NCBI RefSeq assembly: GCF_947495625.1
Contig: NZ_CANLZW010000005.1
Span: forward strand, 87,664 to 151,663
From: an uncultured Cocleimonas sp.
GTDB taxonomy: Bacteria; Pseudomonadota; Gammaproteobacteria; Thiotrichales; Thiotrichaceae
Length of the DNA stretch: 64,000 nucleotides
Direction of reading: 5' to 3'
Shown: positions 19,585-27,180 of the stretch, piece after piece
Numbering within the stretch: position 1 is the stretch's first letter
Layout of the letters: the number at the start of each line of letters is the position of its first letter
The notes under the pieces: generated by a model
The model's database searches: none
Told to the model about the DNA's origin: nothing
Seen by the model: only the letters and a program-made list of their open reading frames with translations
Made by a program: the position numbers and the translations under genes

Positions 19585-19788
19585 ATGAGCCAGTCGAATC
19601 AACAAGCGAAGCCGTTTCAAGCGACGGTGGCGTCTCCCTGTATCGATATTTGTGATTTAGATGACGATAGCATCTGTTTAGGCTGCTATCGCGCTATTGA
19701 GGAAATTGCGGGTTGGGGCATGCTGGATAATGCTGAAAAACTAGAAGTTATCGAGCTAGCCAATAAACGTAGAGAAGCCGCTGAATAA
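19585..19788 (+). CDS. DUF1289 small cysteine protein
   Basis: 67 residues. The motif SPCIDICDLDDDSICLGCYR has four Cys in the CxxxC...CxxC pattern of DUF1289, followed by the usual EIAGWGMLDNAEKLEV. The Cys probably hold a metal ion or cluster; the family has no settled function. It sits between acyl-CoA dehydrogenase (15 bases) and the BtuF-like gene (3 bases), so it is in the same transcript. Confidence 0.85.
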   Translation: MSQSNQQAKPFQATVASPCIDICDLDDDSICLGCYRAIEEIAGWGMLDNAEKLEVIELANKRREAAE

Positions 19789-19791
19789 ACA

Positions 19792-20634
19792 GTGGAAAAT
19801 TCGACTGAAAATCAACAGCAAAACTTTCCCATTTCGGTGATAGACCAGATGGGAGAGACTTGTACGTTGGCTGTCAAGCCGATTCGTATTGTTTCTTTAG
19901 TGCCTTCACAAACCGAATTACTATTTGATTTAGGTCTTGATGAGGAAGTTGTTGGAATCACTAAATTCTGCACCGATCCCGAAGATAAAGTAAAAAGTGT
20001 GCGAAAGGTGGGGGGTACTAAAAAGTTTAACTTTGATGTCATTGCCGAACTTAAACCCCATTTAATCATCGGTAATAAAGAAGAAAACTACGAAGAAGGT
20101 ATCAATCAGCTAAAACAGGATTATCCCGTTTGGATGAGCGATATCGTCACGCTGGATGATGCCTTGGAAATGATTCGGCAAATCGGGGTGCTAGTTGGTA
20201 CAGAAACTGAAGCCAGTGAAATGGCTGAAACAATACAGAAAGACATTAGCAATTTAGGTAAAAAACTCGATAAAACAGCTGCCTACTTTATCTGGCAAAA
20301 GCCCTATATGGTTGCAGGGAGTGATACCTTTATCGATGAAATGATGAAACTTTGTGGGCTGCGAAATATATTCGCCAATCAAGATCGTTATCCCGAAACG
20401 GAAATAGAAATACTGCAACAACAAAAACCAGATGTGGTAATGCTGTCAACCGAGCCTTACCCCTTTAAAGAATCACACGTGAAAGAACTACAAGCAATAT
20501 TGCCCGATTCAAACGTTATTTTAGTCGATGCGATGTATTTTTCCTGGTATGGAAGTCGTTTACTGGGAACTGGAGATTACTTGCGCTCTCTAAAGAACAA
20601 GCTCATTATTGACAAAGAGCCAGCCAGGAGCTAA
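19792..20634 (+). CDS. BtuF/helical-backbone metal receptor-like protein, probably cytosolic
   Basis: 280 residues from a GTG. The BtuF-like fold shows in RIVSLVPSQTELLFDLGLDEEVVGIT, the FNFDVIAELKPHLIIG region and KPDVVMLSTEPYPF. BtuF family proteins normally bind vitamin B12 in the periplasm, but this one has no signal peptide: the first 25 residues are polar (MENSTENQQQNFP). A cobalamin adenosyltransferase gene follows 60 bases later. A role in handling cobalamin or another metal-chelate in the cytosol is inferred. A later start at 19849 is possible and would not add a signal either. Confidence 0.78.
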   Translation: MENSTENQQQNFPISVIDQMGETCTLAVKPIRIVSLVPSQTELLFDLGLDEEVVGITKFCTDPEDKVKSVRKVGGTKKFNFDVIAELKPHLIIGNKEENYEEGINQLKQDYPVWMSDIVTLDDALEMIRQIGVLVGTETEASEMAETIQKDISNLGKKLDKTAAYFIWQKPYMVAGSDTFIDEMMKLCGLRNIFANQDRYPETEIEILQQQKPDVVMLSTEPYPFKESHVKELQAILPDSNVILVDAMYFSWYGSRLLGTGDYLRSLKNKLIIDKEPARS

Positions 20635-20694
20635 TTAATAGTAAGTCAGATATTTGCGCAGATTAACTAAAAAGATACAGGAAAATAAAGAGTT

Positions 20695-21282
20695 ATGGGA
20701 AACAGAATTTCGAAAGTCTATACCCGAACGGGTGATAAAGGAACAACAGGCATCGCCGGAAATATACGCCTCGATAAAGATGATTTACTGATACAGGCGA
20801 TTGGTGAAGTCGACGAACTCAATTCTGAAATTGGCGTAATTGTCGCTTTCTCTTTTGATTCTGAAATCAACGCTGAACTACAGGGCATCCAACACGATTT
20901 ATTCAATATCGGTGGAATGTTTGCCTATCCTGAATTTGATGGTTTTACGGTATCCCGTGTTGATGATCTGGAAGCCTCTATCGATAAATACAATGGTGAA
21001 TTACAACCACTTAAAGAGTTTATTCTGCCTGGTGGAAATAAAGAAGCAGCTCTAGCCTTAAAAGCACGTGCAGTTTGTCGCAGAGTTGAGCGCGGTCTGG
21101 TTACCTTAATGCACTTTTATGCAAAGAATGATGTCGATTTTGAAAATGCCAGCGAATTCCAGATCATTGGTGCTATTCGTTATATCAATCGACTTTCAGA
21201 CTTATTATTCACCATGGGTCGAGTGCTAAACAGTCGCAGCAATACCGATGAAATCATGTGGGCAAGCCATCGTACTACTTAG
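20695..21282 (+). CDS. Cob(I)alamin adenosyltransferase, PduO type
   Basis: 195 residues. The N-terminal P-loop-like YTRTGDKGTTGIAG and the conserved QAIGEVDELNSEIGV, FILPGG, ARAVCRRVERGLV and YINRLSDLLFTMGR motifs identify the ATP:Cob(I)alamin adenosyltransferase (PduO/MMAB) family. It transfers the adenosyl group of ATP to cob(I)alamin to make adenosylcobalamin, the cofactor of the mutase IcmF encoded at 41.5 kb. It follows the BtuF-like gene. No B12 riboswitch was recognised in the 60-base gap. Confidence 0.93.
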   Translation: MGNRISKVYTRTGDKGTTGIAGNIRLDKDDLLIQAIGEVDELNSEIGVIVAFSFDSEINAELQGIQHDLFNIGGMFAYPEFDGFTVSRVDDLEASIDKYNGELQPLKEFILPGGNKEAALALKARAVCRRVERGLVTLMHFYAKNDVDFENASEFQIIGAIRYINRLSDLLFTMGRVLNSRSNTDEIMWASHRTT

Positions 21283-21424
21283 TATTTTTCGTTATGTTTG
21301 AGTTAAACATTGAGTGAATCGCTGAGTAAAAAATTGAGTAAAAAAACTGGGTCAATAAACAAACAAAAGTGCTATTTAAAAGCACTAGATAAGAATAATA
21401 GATAAAAAAAGGGACTTTTTTATT

Positions 21425-21895
21425 ATGGGAGTAGAAAGCAAATATCTGCAAGATTACCGGCAGATGGAACGCGCAGACTTTGTTCATTTCATGAATGTAC
21501 AAGTTCGCTGGGGTGATGCAGATGCTTTAGGGCACATCAACAACACCTTATACGGACGCTATTACGAATCGTCTCGTTTAGACTATTTTGAAAAATTGAT
21601 GGGTATGCACTTCACCCGTGAATTAACGTCTGGGGTGATACTCGCAGACATGAAAATAGCCTATCTAAAACAACTTCATTATCCAACAGAAATAGAAATT
21701 GGCTCAAGAATTAGCCGTATGGGCAATAGTAGCCTTGATTTTGAGGCAGCGGTATTTATCAAAGACAGTGAAGACTTGATTAGTACCTCAAGAGCAACAC
21801 TGGTCTGGTTTGACTATAAAGCTGATAAGAATAAAAGCATTCCCGATGATAAACGTAAAATGATTAACGATTACGAACGTATTCCACCCGCTTAA
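21425..21895 (+). CDS. Hotdog-fold acyl-CoA thioesterase (4HBT family)
   Basis: 156 residues. VQVRWGDADALGHINNTLYGRYYE is the typical 4HBT motif with the catalytic Asp in the WGDADALGH loop. Proteins of this size hydrolyse acyl-CoA thioesters in the cytosol. It lies among acyl-CoA genes and converges with the enoyl-CoA hydratase gene, their ends overlapping by 4 bases. The ATG at 21425 has no strong ribosome binding site. Confidence 0.87.
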   Translation: MGVESKYLQDYRQMERADFVHFMNVQVRWGDADALGHINNTLYGRYYESSRLDYFEKLMGMHFTRELTSGVILADMKIAYLKQLHYPTEIEIGSRISRMGNSSLDFEAAVFIKDSEDLISTSRATLVWFDYKADKNKSIPDDKRKMINDYERIPPA

Positions 21896-22707
21896 GTCCC
21901 GCTAAATTTAGGCTTTCGTTTCGCCAGAAAAGCATCAACTGCTTCATGGTGGTCATTAGTGTGATGGCACATTGCCTGAACGTTAGCGCAGTTTTCCAGA
22001 AACTCGGGTAACTCTTGTTGTTGCGCGTGTTTCAGTAAACGCTTGGTATGTCGAATCGTTAAAGGAGGTTTAGAGGCAATAGAGCTAGCCAGTTCCAATG
22101 CTCTATCTAACAGATTATCGGCATCAACAACGTCGAGTAATAAGCCAAGCTCTTTAGCTTCTTGTGCCTCAACCAGACGACCGGTAAAGGTTAATTCAGC
22201 GGCTTTTTGATAACCGATGAGTCGCTGTAAAAACCAGGCACCACCATCGCCGGGAATAATACCCAGGTTGATAAAGGTTTCACCAAATAGCGCATTCGTA
22301 GAACCAATACGGAAATCGCACATACAGCTAAGATCCATCCCTGCGCCAATGGCAGCCCCATTAACCGCAGCAATAATAGGAATTTCAGCTTTATGAATAG
22401 CCAGCGGAATGCGTTGAATATTTTGTCGGTATTGCTTTTGGATATCATCAACAGAACCACCAAACATGCCAGTTTTATCCTGCATCTCTTTGATGTTTCC
22501 ACCGGCACTAAAGGATTTACCAGAACCCGTAATAATGAGCACAGACACATCACTATTCGCATTCGCCCAGGCAACGGTATTCACAATGTCATCTACCAGC
22601 GTGGTGCCCGTTAGCGCATTACGGACATCGTCACGTTCAAAGGTGAGCGTGGCAATACGGTCTTTTAAAGTGAGAGTAGAATCGATTGTTTTGGCGAGTG
22701 CGGACAT
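21892..22707 (-). CDS. Enoyl-CoA hydratase/isomerase family protein
   Basis: 271 residues of the crotonase fold. The oxyanion-hole segments are SGKSFSAGGNIKEM and AAVNGAAIGAGMDLSCMCDFRIG, then FGETFINLGIIPGDGGAWFLQRL. The Glu in FGETF and the later Gly-Asp-Gly-Gly replace the usual GxxPGxGG layout, as in several hydratase subfamilies. It should act on a 2-enoyl-CoA in beta-oxidation; the substrate is unknown. Confidence 0.88.
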   Translation of the reverse strand: MSALAKTIDSTLTLKDRIATLTFERDDVRNALTGTTLVDDIVNTVAWANANSDVSVLIITGSGKSFSAGGNIKEMQDKTGMFGGSVDDIQKQYRQNIQRIPLAIHKAEIPIIAAVNGAAIGAGMDLSCMCDFRIGSTNALFGETFINLGIIPGDGGAWFLQRLIGYQKAAELTFTGRLVEAQEAKELGLLLDVVDADNLLDRALELASSIASKPPLTIRHTKRLLKHAQQQELPEFLENCANVQAMCHHTNDHHEAVDAFLAKRKPKFSGT

Positions 22708-23011
22708 ACGTAAAACCTTGGCTTTGCTTGAGTAATAAAGAGGAATATTTGATTTTGAATTTTATCATAATTAACGTAATAAAAGAGTTGGAACGGCGTT
22801 TTAACGGCACTAAAAAACCTACTGTATACACGCTAAGTCATACTGTCGCTTCAGCAAGCGATCTATGTCTAAGCTTTGACATAGATATTCGGCTGCGCCT
22901 CACCCTTCGGGTCGTCGTCATTGCATTCCAACGTTGTCTCGGCTTTGCCTCGGCTGAGTTGTCCATTTCTGAGAAACGAAATGATAATCTCATGCTAAGT
23001 AGGGGGGTGAT
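22708..23011. other. Divergent intergenic region filled by a G6 repeat
   Basis: The 304 bp between the hydratase and the Nudix fusion gene contain the long G6 copy 4 and little else. A 110-codon frame at 22686-23018 runs through the repeat and is rejected as a gene. Confidence 0.55.
22861..23010 (+). repeat. G6 dispersed repeat, copy 4 (long form)
   Basis: It begins with a 9-bp hairpin ATCTATGTC/GACATAGAT, carries TTCGGCTGCGCCTCACCC as in copy 1, a CATTTC/GAAATG hairpin as in copy 2, and ends TAAGTAGGGGGGTGA. The G-run is 4 bases before the next ATG. The left end is uncertain. Confidence 0.75.
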
Positions 23012-24346
23012 ATGCTAGAAGCCGTTGTAGCGATATTTGTCCACGAGAATGATATTTACAGTATCAGACGTCAAAATTACCTCAAAGCATTCCCCGGATA
23101 CATAGCCTTTCCTGGTGGCAAGGTCGATCCGGAAGATTACGAATTCGATTTCCAACATCCTTTGATTGAGGAATATCCTGCACACGAAATGGGCGCATTA
23201 TTCCGCGAAATAGATGAGGAGCTGGGTTACTCCATCGAAACAGCGATGAGTCAGAACAACGTCACTGAAGTCTCAAAACTGGGCACCGCAGTCACGCCAC
23301 CTTTCGAAAAGTTTCGTTTCAACGCGCACTACTACAAAGTCGTGTTAACAGAAAAACCCGAGTTAGCGGCTGATGACGGCGAAATCGCCTGGGCAGGTTG
23401 GCTGCCGCATTCCGAACTGAATGAAAAATACCACTCGGGTGAAAGCCTGATGGTGGTGCCCACAGTAAGAACCATCGAACACCTGTGTGAAGATATCACC
23501 ACTCAGGAAATACCAAAGCTAAACCTGGAATACGATGTAGAACAAGAGTTACCCTATGTCGAATTATTAAAAGGCGTGGGCTATATACCGGTCCCATCAA
23601 ATACCTTGCCTCCGGCGCATACCACAAATAGTTTATTATTAGGTGAAGAAGGCAGTTTAAAGGTGATTACTGATCCCTCTCCTGAATCGGATGAGGTTTT
23701 GACCAAGCTAATTAATACTATGCAAGGTCTTAACGTAGAAGCGATTCTGCTGACGCATCATCACCCCGATCATCACGAAAGAGCGCCGCAACTCGCGCGT
23801 CATCTAAAGCTTCCCATTTTGTGTACGAAGATCACCCATCAACGCTTATTAAACAGAAATGGCGCAGACTATTTAGACGGCATCGAAATCAAAACGATTT
23901 CACAAAATGACAAAATAACAACATGGTTAGGCAAAGACGTGATTTGCCAGGAACTACCCGGACACGATGACGGCATGGTCGGTTTAGCCACCGAAGATAT
24001 GTCGTGGTTTTATGTCAGTGATCTAGTCGAGCCATTCACCACAGTCGTAATCCCTGAACCAGAAGGGGATATGCAGGTGTATTTCGACACCTTGCAACGC
24101 GTGATAGATTTAAATCCCAAAGTGATCATTCCCTCACACGGAATTCCCATGGGAGGGATTCATTTGCTAGAGCAAACCTTGCAACATCGGATAGAACGCG
24201 AACAGCAAATTATCAATTTGGTGAATGGTGGTTTAGACGAAGATGGGATTGTTGATAAATTGTATGGTGGTTTGGATGAGAGATTGCTGCCATTAGCGCA
24301 TCAGAATGTCAGGCAGCATTTGAGGAAGATTGGGATTGCCTTCTGA
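23012..24346 (+). CDS. Nudix hydrolase-metallo-beta-lactamase fusion protein
   Basis: 444 residues. Residues 1-160 are Nudix-like (FPGGKVDPEDYEF, then ALFREIDEELGY, which gives the REUxEExGU end of the Nudix box with a long insert). Residues about 180-440 are a metallo-beta-lactamase fold with the metal motif LLTHHHPDHHERA and later ELPGHDDGMVGLA, VSDLV and IPSHGIPMGG; the C-terminal winged part resembles LACTB2-like enzymes. The substrates may be a CoA or nucleotide derivative, but this is inference. The G-run of the G6 repeat is the only ribosome binding site candidate, 4 bases before the ATG. A short GGCTT/AAGCC hairpin follows the stop. Confidence 0.85.
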   Translation: MLEAVVAIFVHENDIYSIRRQNYLKAFPGYIAFPGGKVDPEDYEFDFQHPLIEEYPAHEMGALFREIDEELGYSIETAMSQNNVTEVSKLGTAVTPPFEKFRFNAHYYKVVLTEKPELAADDGEIAWAGWLPHSELNEKYHSGESLMVVPTVRTIEHLCEDITTQEIPKLNLEYDVEQELPYVELLKGVGYIPVPSNTLPPAHTTNSLLLGEEGSLKVITDPSPESDEVLTKLINTMQGLNVEAILLTHHHPDHHERAPQLARHLKLPILCTKITHQRLLNRNGADYLDGIEIKTISQNDKITTWLGKDVICQELPGHDDGMVGLATEDMSWFYVSDLVEPFTTVVIPEPEGDMQVYFDTLQRVIDLNPKVIIPSHGIPMGGIHLLEQTLQHRIEREQQIINLVNGGLDEDGIVDKLYGGLDERLLPLAHQNVRQHLRKIGIAF

Positions 24347-24403
24347 GGCTTAACAAAAGCCAAGAAGGGTGCTTCATAATTGAGTTAACTGTTTTGTTTT
24401 ATT

Positions 24404-25183
24404 TTATTTATCTTCAATTAGAAAACCTTTAACTTTTTTCACTCTTTTTTCCTTAAATTTTATTGTACCTCCATCAGAACTGGGCCACATTTTTTTTAAA
24501 TATTTATCTGTAATAATAATATTTTTTCCTGTAGATAATTTTGTTGCCCGAAATACACATTCGCCAAAAGCTTTAGGGTGCTTTTCACCTTCCAAACCAA
24601 CCAAAGAGACTAGGGTTTTACTCAAAGATAAGCCTACTCCCAAATTTATTGGGGGCAAAGAATATCTTTCAGAGAGCTCTTGATTAACTATTTCGCGAGT
24701 ATCACCAATTATGTTTCTTGCAGCGTTATAGGAAGAGTAAATAGCATCACTTTTTTTGTCAGAATCTACTTTGAAAAGTGCCAAAACACCATCTCCGAGA
24801 TACTCAGTTACATTACCATCTTTGTATTTAATTGTTTGAGCTATTGCCGGAAGTAAAGCTGAGGTTTCATAATAAACCCTTTCCAAGCCTGTTACTTTTG
24901 AGGTTTTTTTACTAATAGCATTTATTAAATGTTTACTCGAATCTCTCATATCAGCAACCAAAGCTATAAATTCATCTATTACGGTATAATTATCTTGAAC
25001 TTTAGGGTGTCCTGGTATTTTTGATGGTTCTGATTCTGATTTATCTAATACTGATTCACTAAATGTTGCATGTTCAAGAGCTACAGCTAATTGATGGCCA
25101 CCCTTTTTCCAGTGTTCTTCAGCTTTATCAAGTGATTGATTAACAATGATTCTTATTTCTTGTTCTTGGTTTTGAGTGAGCAT
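24404..25183 (-). CDS. Divergent class III nucleotide cyclase (Pycsar-like)
   Basis: About 259 residues from ATG 25183; an upstream in-frame start at 25243 would overlap the preceding gene. It is a cytosolic cyclase-homology domain: first metal Asp in FIALVADMRDSS, second in YLGDGVLALF, then INLGVGLSLSKTLVSL and AFGECVFRATKLS, which replaces the usual N-x3-R transition-state motif. The N-terminal ~60 residues are helical. The ATG follows the TAG of the membrane protein gene by two bases, giving translational coupling. In Pycsar defence a uridylate or cytidylate cyclase makes cUMP or cCMP on phage infection and activates a membrane effector; the pairing suggests that here. Base specificity is not determined. 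Confidence 0.72.
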   Translation of the reverse strand: MLTQNQEQEIRIIVNQSLDKAEEHWKKGGHQLAVALEHATFSESVLDKSESEPSKIPGHPKVQDNYTVIDEFIALVADMRDSSKHLINAISKKTSKVTGLERVYYETSALLPAIAQTIKYKDGNVTEYLGDGVLALFKVDSDKKSDAIYSSYNAARNIIGDTREIVNQELSERYSLPPINLGVGLSLSKTLVSLVGLEGEKHPKAFGECVFRATKLSTGKNIIITDKYLKKMWPSSDGGTIKFKEKRVKKVKGFLIEDK

Positions 25184-25185
25184 AC

Positions 25186-25752
25186 CTAAATAACCTTTAG
25201 CAAAAGATCTAGTAACCAGCAAATACCACCAAACAATAGCCAAAAATAAGTAGCCTTAAATAACAAGCTAGAGCGGTGTATTTTTATATCTCTTATATAG
25301 TTAAGTTTCATCTTTTCAAATGTAAGCTCTTGAACTAATTCTTCTTCATCTGCTGGTATTATATTTACATAATCATTTATATTATTTTTTGATTTTATTG
25401 GAAAATTAAAAAAATAATCTATTGTAGAGAGAGGAAAAATAGACGCACCATAAAAAACCCCATTAGGTTTTCCCCCTTCAATTTGTTCGGCGGGGTTTGA
25501 TATAGATACTACTGTTTTAAACAATAAATATATGGATAAAAGCCAGAGTACTATCGTCGGAGTAATAATCCACCAATAGTTATGAGAAACAGTTACTAGG
25601 CTATTTCCTACTGCTACTATATTTTTCAATGCAGTAATAGGTAGAAAAACTACAACAAACATAAAGCTCGCTTTTATATCTACTGCCCTAATTATCGACT
25701 GTGTATCCTCAATTGATTTGTAAAGGAACTCGATTTTTTGATTAAAATCCAA
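25186..25752 (-). CDS. Pycsar-type membrane effector (PycTM/DUF5706-like)
   Basis: 188 residues. The layout is a polar N-terminal helix with the IEDTQSIIRAVDIKAS motif, two membrane helices (about 29-48 and 63-83), a cytosolic part with GVFYGASIFPLSTIDYFF, a helical segment QELTFEKMKLNYIRDIKIHR, and a last membrane helix (about 165-186). This pattern fits the PycTM effectors that bind a cyclic pyrimidine nucleotide and disrupt the inner membrane. The same N-terminal motif is encoded in the remnant behind the second cyclase (26025-26173), which supports the call. Here the effector comes first and the cyclase second, opposite to the classical order. Confidence 0.7.
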   Translation of the reverse strand: MDFNQKIEFLYKSIEDTQSIIRAVDIKASFMFVVVFLPITALKNIVAVGNSLVTVSHNYWWIITPTIVLWLLSIYLLFKTVVSISNPAEQIEGGKPNGVFYGASIFPLSTIDYFFNFPIKSKNNINDYVNIIPADEEELVQELTFEKMKLNYIRDIKIHRSSLLFKATYFWLLFGGICWLLDLLLKVI

Positions 25753-25860
25753 ATTTAATCTCTCCGTCTAGTTTTATAAAGTGAACTATAGTTCTTATAA
25801 ATAGTTCTATTTGTATAGCATACAATTAATCTTATGCTTTTTATAGATTTAAATAATTAA

Positions 25861-25889
25861 GAAAAAGTGCCTAAAAGTAGGGGGGTGTC
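25861..25889 (+). repeat. G6 dispersed repeat, copy 5 (short form)
   Basis: Left half GAAAAAGTGCCT joined directly to AAAAGTAGGGGGGTGTC; the clearest example of the 28-29 bp short unit. Confidence 0.9.
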
Positions 25890-25965
25890 ATTTTAACGCT
25901 ATGTATCGCAGACGTAGCCTAGATAAGCGATAGCTCATCTGGGTTTCGAGAGATTGACTATCAAA

Positions 25966-26017
25966 AAGTAGATGAAATAATCATGCGTCAGATGGCGCAA
26001 GTTTATTTCATCTACTT
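25966..26017. repeat. 15-bp inverted repeat at the broken effector
   Basis: AAGTAGATGAAATAA at 25966-25980 is perfectly complementary to 26003-26017, with a 22-base spacer. Eight bases further the effector remnant begins, so it may mark the rearrangement that truncated the gene or be a terminator for pycC. Confidence 0.6.
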
Positions 26018-26024
26018 ATGCGGG

Positions 26025-26173
26025 TTAACGCGTTAAATGATTCCATATTTTTCCAATTGTAGAGATAGGAATGAATGATCCGGTAAGTAATGTTGCTACT
26101 TTTACATCAACAGATCTGATTGTTGATTGGGCATCATGTATTGCAGAAATAATAAACTCACTTTTTTATCCAT
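26025..26173 (-). pseudogene. Truncated and frameshifted Pycsar effector remnant
   Basis: An ATG at 26173 overlaps the end of the cyclase gene by 8 bases, but its frame (MDKKVSL) soon closes. One extra A in the six-A run (26162-26167) would join it to a frame reading SEFIISAIHDAQSTIRSVDV and on to IPISTIGKIWNHLTR, ending at 26025. This matches the N-terminus of the intact effector at 25186-25752 (KIEF...SIEDTQSIIRAVDIKAS). Only about 48 of some 180 codons remain, so the gene is dead by truncation even if the shift is a sequencing or slippage matter. Confidence 0.78.
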
Positions 26174-26888
26174 TGTTTTCGACCCATTCATTCATACTCA
26201 AATTAATTACACACCCGTGATAACAATCACGCTCGTAATTTTTTGAAAGTAGTTTTTTGTAAGTGTCGTTAAGGTTGTCATAAAACACATTTGAGACCAT
26301 CATCTCGGAATCACTGTAGGTCTTATTTCCATAAGAACACAGCTTGGCTGCTTCGCCAACAAGTTTTCCGAGCCAAACTACTTCATTGATTCCACTACCT
26401 TTATAACCAGATTTAATCATTAATGATGAACCATAGGAAATTCCGATTCCTACCGTTAACTCTGAGTAACCTTTCTTCTTGTATTTGATATTTAATATAT
26501 CGATTAAGGATGAAGCTTTAGCTCCGACAGAAAATAATTCATCGACGTCCTTTTTTTTAGGTGTGTCACAAATCCCCCACACTGCATCACCTTCAATATA
26601 CAACTCATTAATCTTTAAGTGGCTTTTAAGTACCGCGATTAGTTCTGAGATATAAGTTTTATATATTTTTGCTAAAACTGGCCTAGTATGTTTTTCATTT
26701 AGATCCTTGGAGCCGCGAATATCAATAAAAATAGCTGAACAATCAACATAATACCCGTTATTGAATGTTAATGAGCTTCTTAGTGGAATTGACTTTTTAT
26801 CCTCATATGAAGCATCAGATCCGTCTAAAACTTCATCAACTCTCTCTATGCTCTTATTGAAATCGTAGTAACTATAGTTTGCTTCCAT
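26166..26888 (-). CDS. pycC: Pycsar pyrimidine cyclase (PycC-like)
   Basis: 240 residues. A class III cyclase homology domain with first metal Asp in CSAIFIDIRGSKDL, second in ELYIEGDAVWGICDTP, then LTVGIGISYGSSLMIKSGYKGSGINEVVWLGKLVGEAAKLCSYGNK. Features of the Pycsar cyclase family that I recognise are the FIDxRGS and EGDAVWGxxDTP motifs, the GSGINEVVW segment and the conserved C-terminal CYHGCVI...MNEWV. The enzyme would make a cyclic pyrimidine mononucleotide on phage infection. RBS AAGGAAG precedes the ATG. Its own effector gene, overlapping the stop codon, is broken; whether it now works with the effector at 25186-25752 is open. Confidence 0.85.
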   Translation of the reverse strand: MEANYSYYDFNKSIERVDEVLDGSDASYEDKKSIPLRSSLTFNNGYYVDCSAIFIDIRGSKDLNEKHTRPVLAKIYKTYISELIAVLKSHLKINELYIEGDAVWGICDTPKKKDVDELFSVGAKASSLIDILNIKYKKKGYSELTVGIGISYGSSLMIKSGYKGSGINEVVWLGKLVGEAAKLCSYGNKTYSDSEMMVSNVFYDNLNDTYKKLLSKNYERDCYHGCVINLSMNEWVENNG

Positions 26889-27180
26889 AAGCTTCCTTTG
26901 TGTATGAATGTATTATGTAAATAAGTCAGTTTTATTATGACAGAACTTCTTTATTATATAGAAATAAATTGCTTAAAAGAATTATGGGTGTGATCTATTG
27001 TTTCATTGCCTTGTGACTGATTGCTTTCCTCTACAATTATCTAAAGCACGGTAGGTTGGGCTGACGCTAGGAAGCCCAACATATATCAACGCTCATCAAT
27101 TCTGTTGGGCTTCGTACCTCACCCCAACCTACAATCAGATTAATAAGCAACAGATTTTATTGATGTGTTACGCTGAAACT
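26889..27180. other. Leader region before the RAYT gene
   Basis: Divergent spacer of 292 bp. It carries the REP pair at 27051-27132; the rest is AT-rich with no gene. Confidence 0.6.
27051..27132. repeat. REP pair (BIME) upstream of the RAYT gene
   Basis: GTAGGTTGGGCT...AAGCCCAACA is followed about 18 bases later by TGTTGGGCTT...CCCAACCTAC, two inverted REP sequences, each with the GTAG tetranucleotide outside its hairpin. This is the arrangement recognised by REP-associated tyrosine transposases, and it lies 49 bases before one. Confidence 0.88.

Larger units (their letters stand above)
25753..26024. other. Patchwork intergenic region between the two Pycsar loci
   Basis: It contains a short G6 copy (25861-25889) and a hairpin with perfect 15-bp arms (25966-25980 and 26003-26017) directly next to the point where the second effector gene breaks off. 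No gene is seen. Confidence 0.6.

Noticed and set aside
20635..20694. Search for a B12 riboswitch before the adenosyltransferase
   Set aside because: The gap is only 60 bases and no B12-box was seen.
22686..23018. 110-codon plus-strand frame
   Set aside because: Runs through the long repeat and overlaps the hydratase start; composition unlike a gene.
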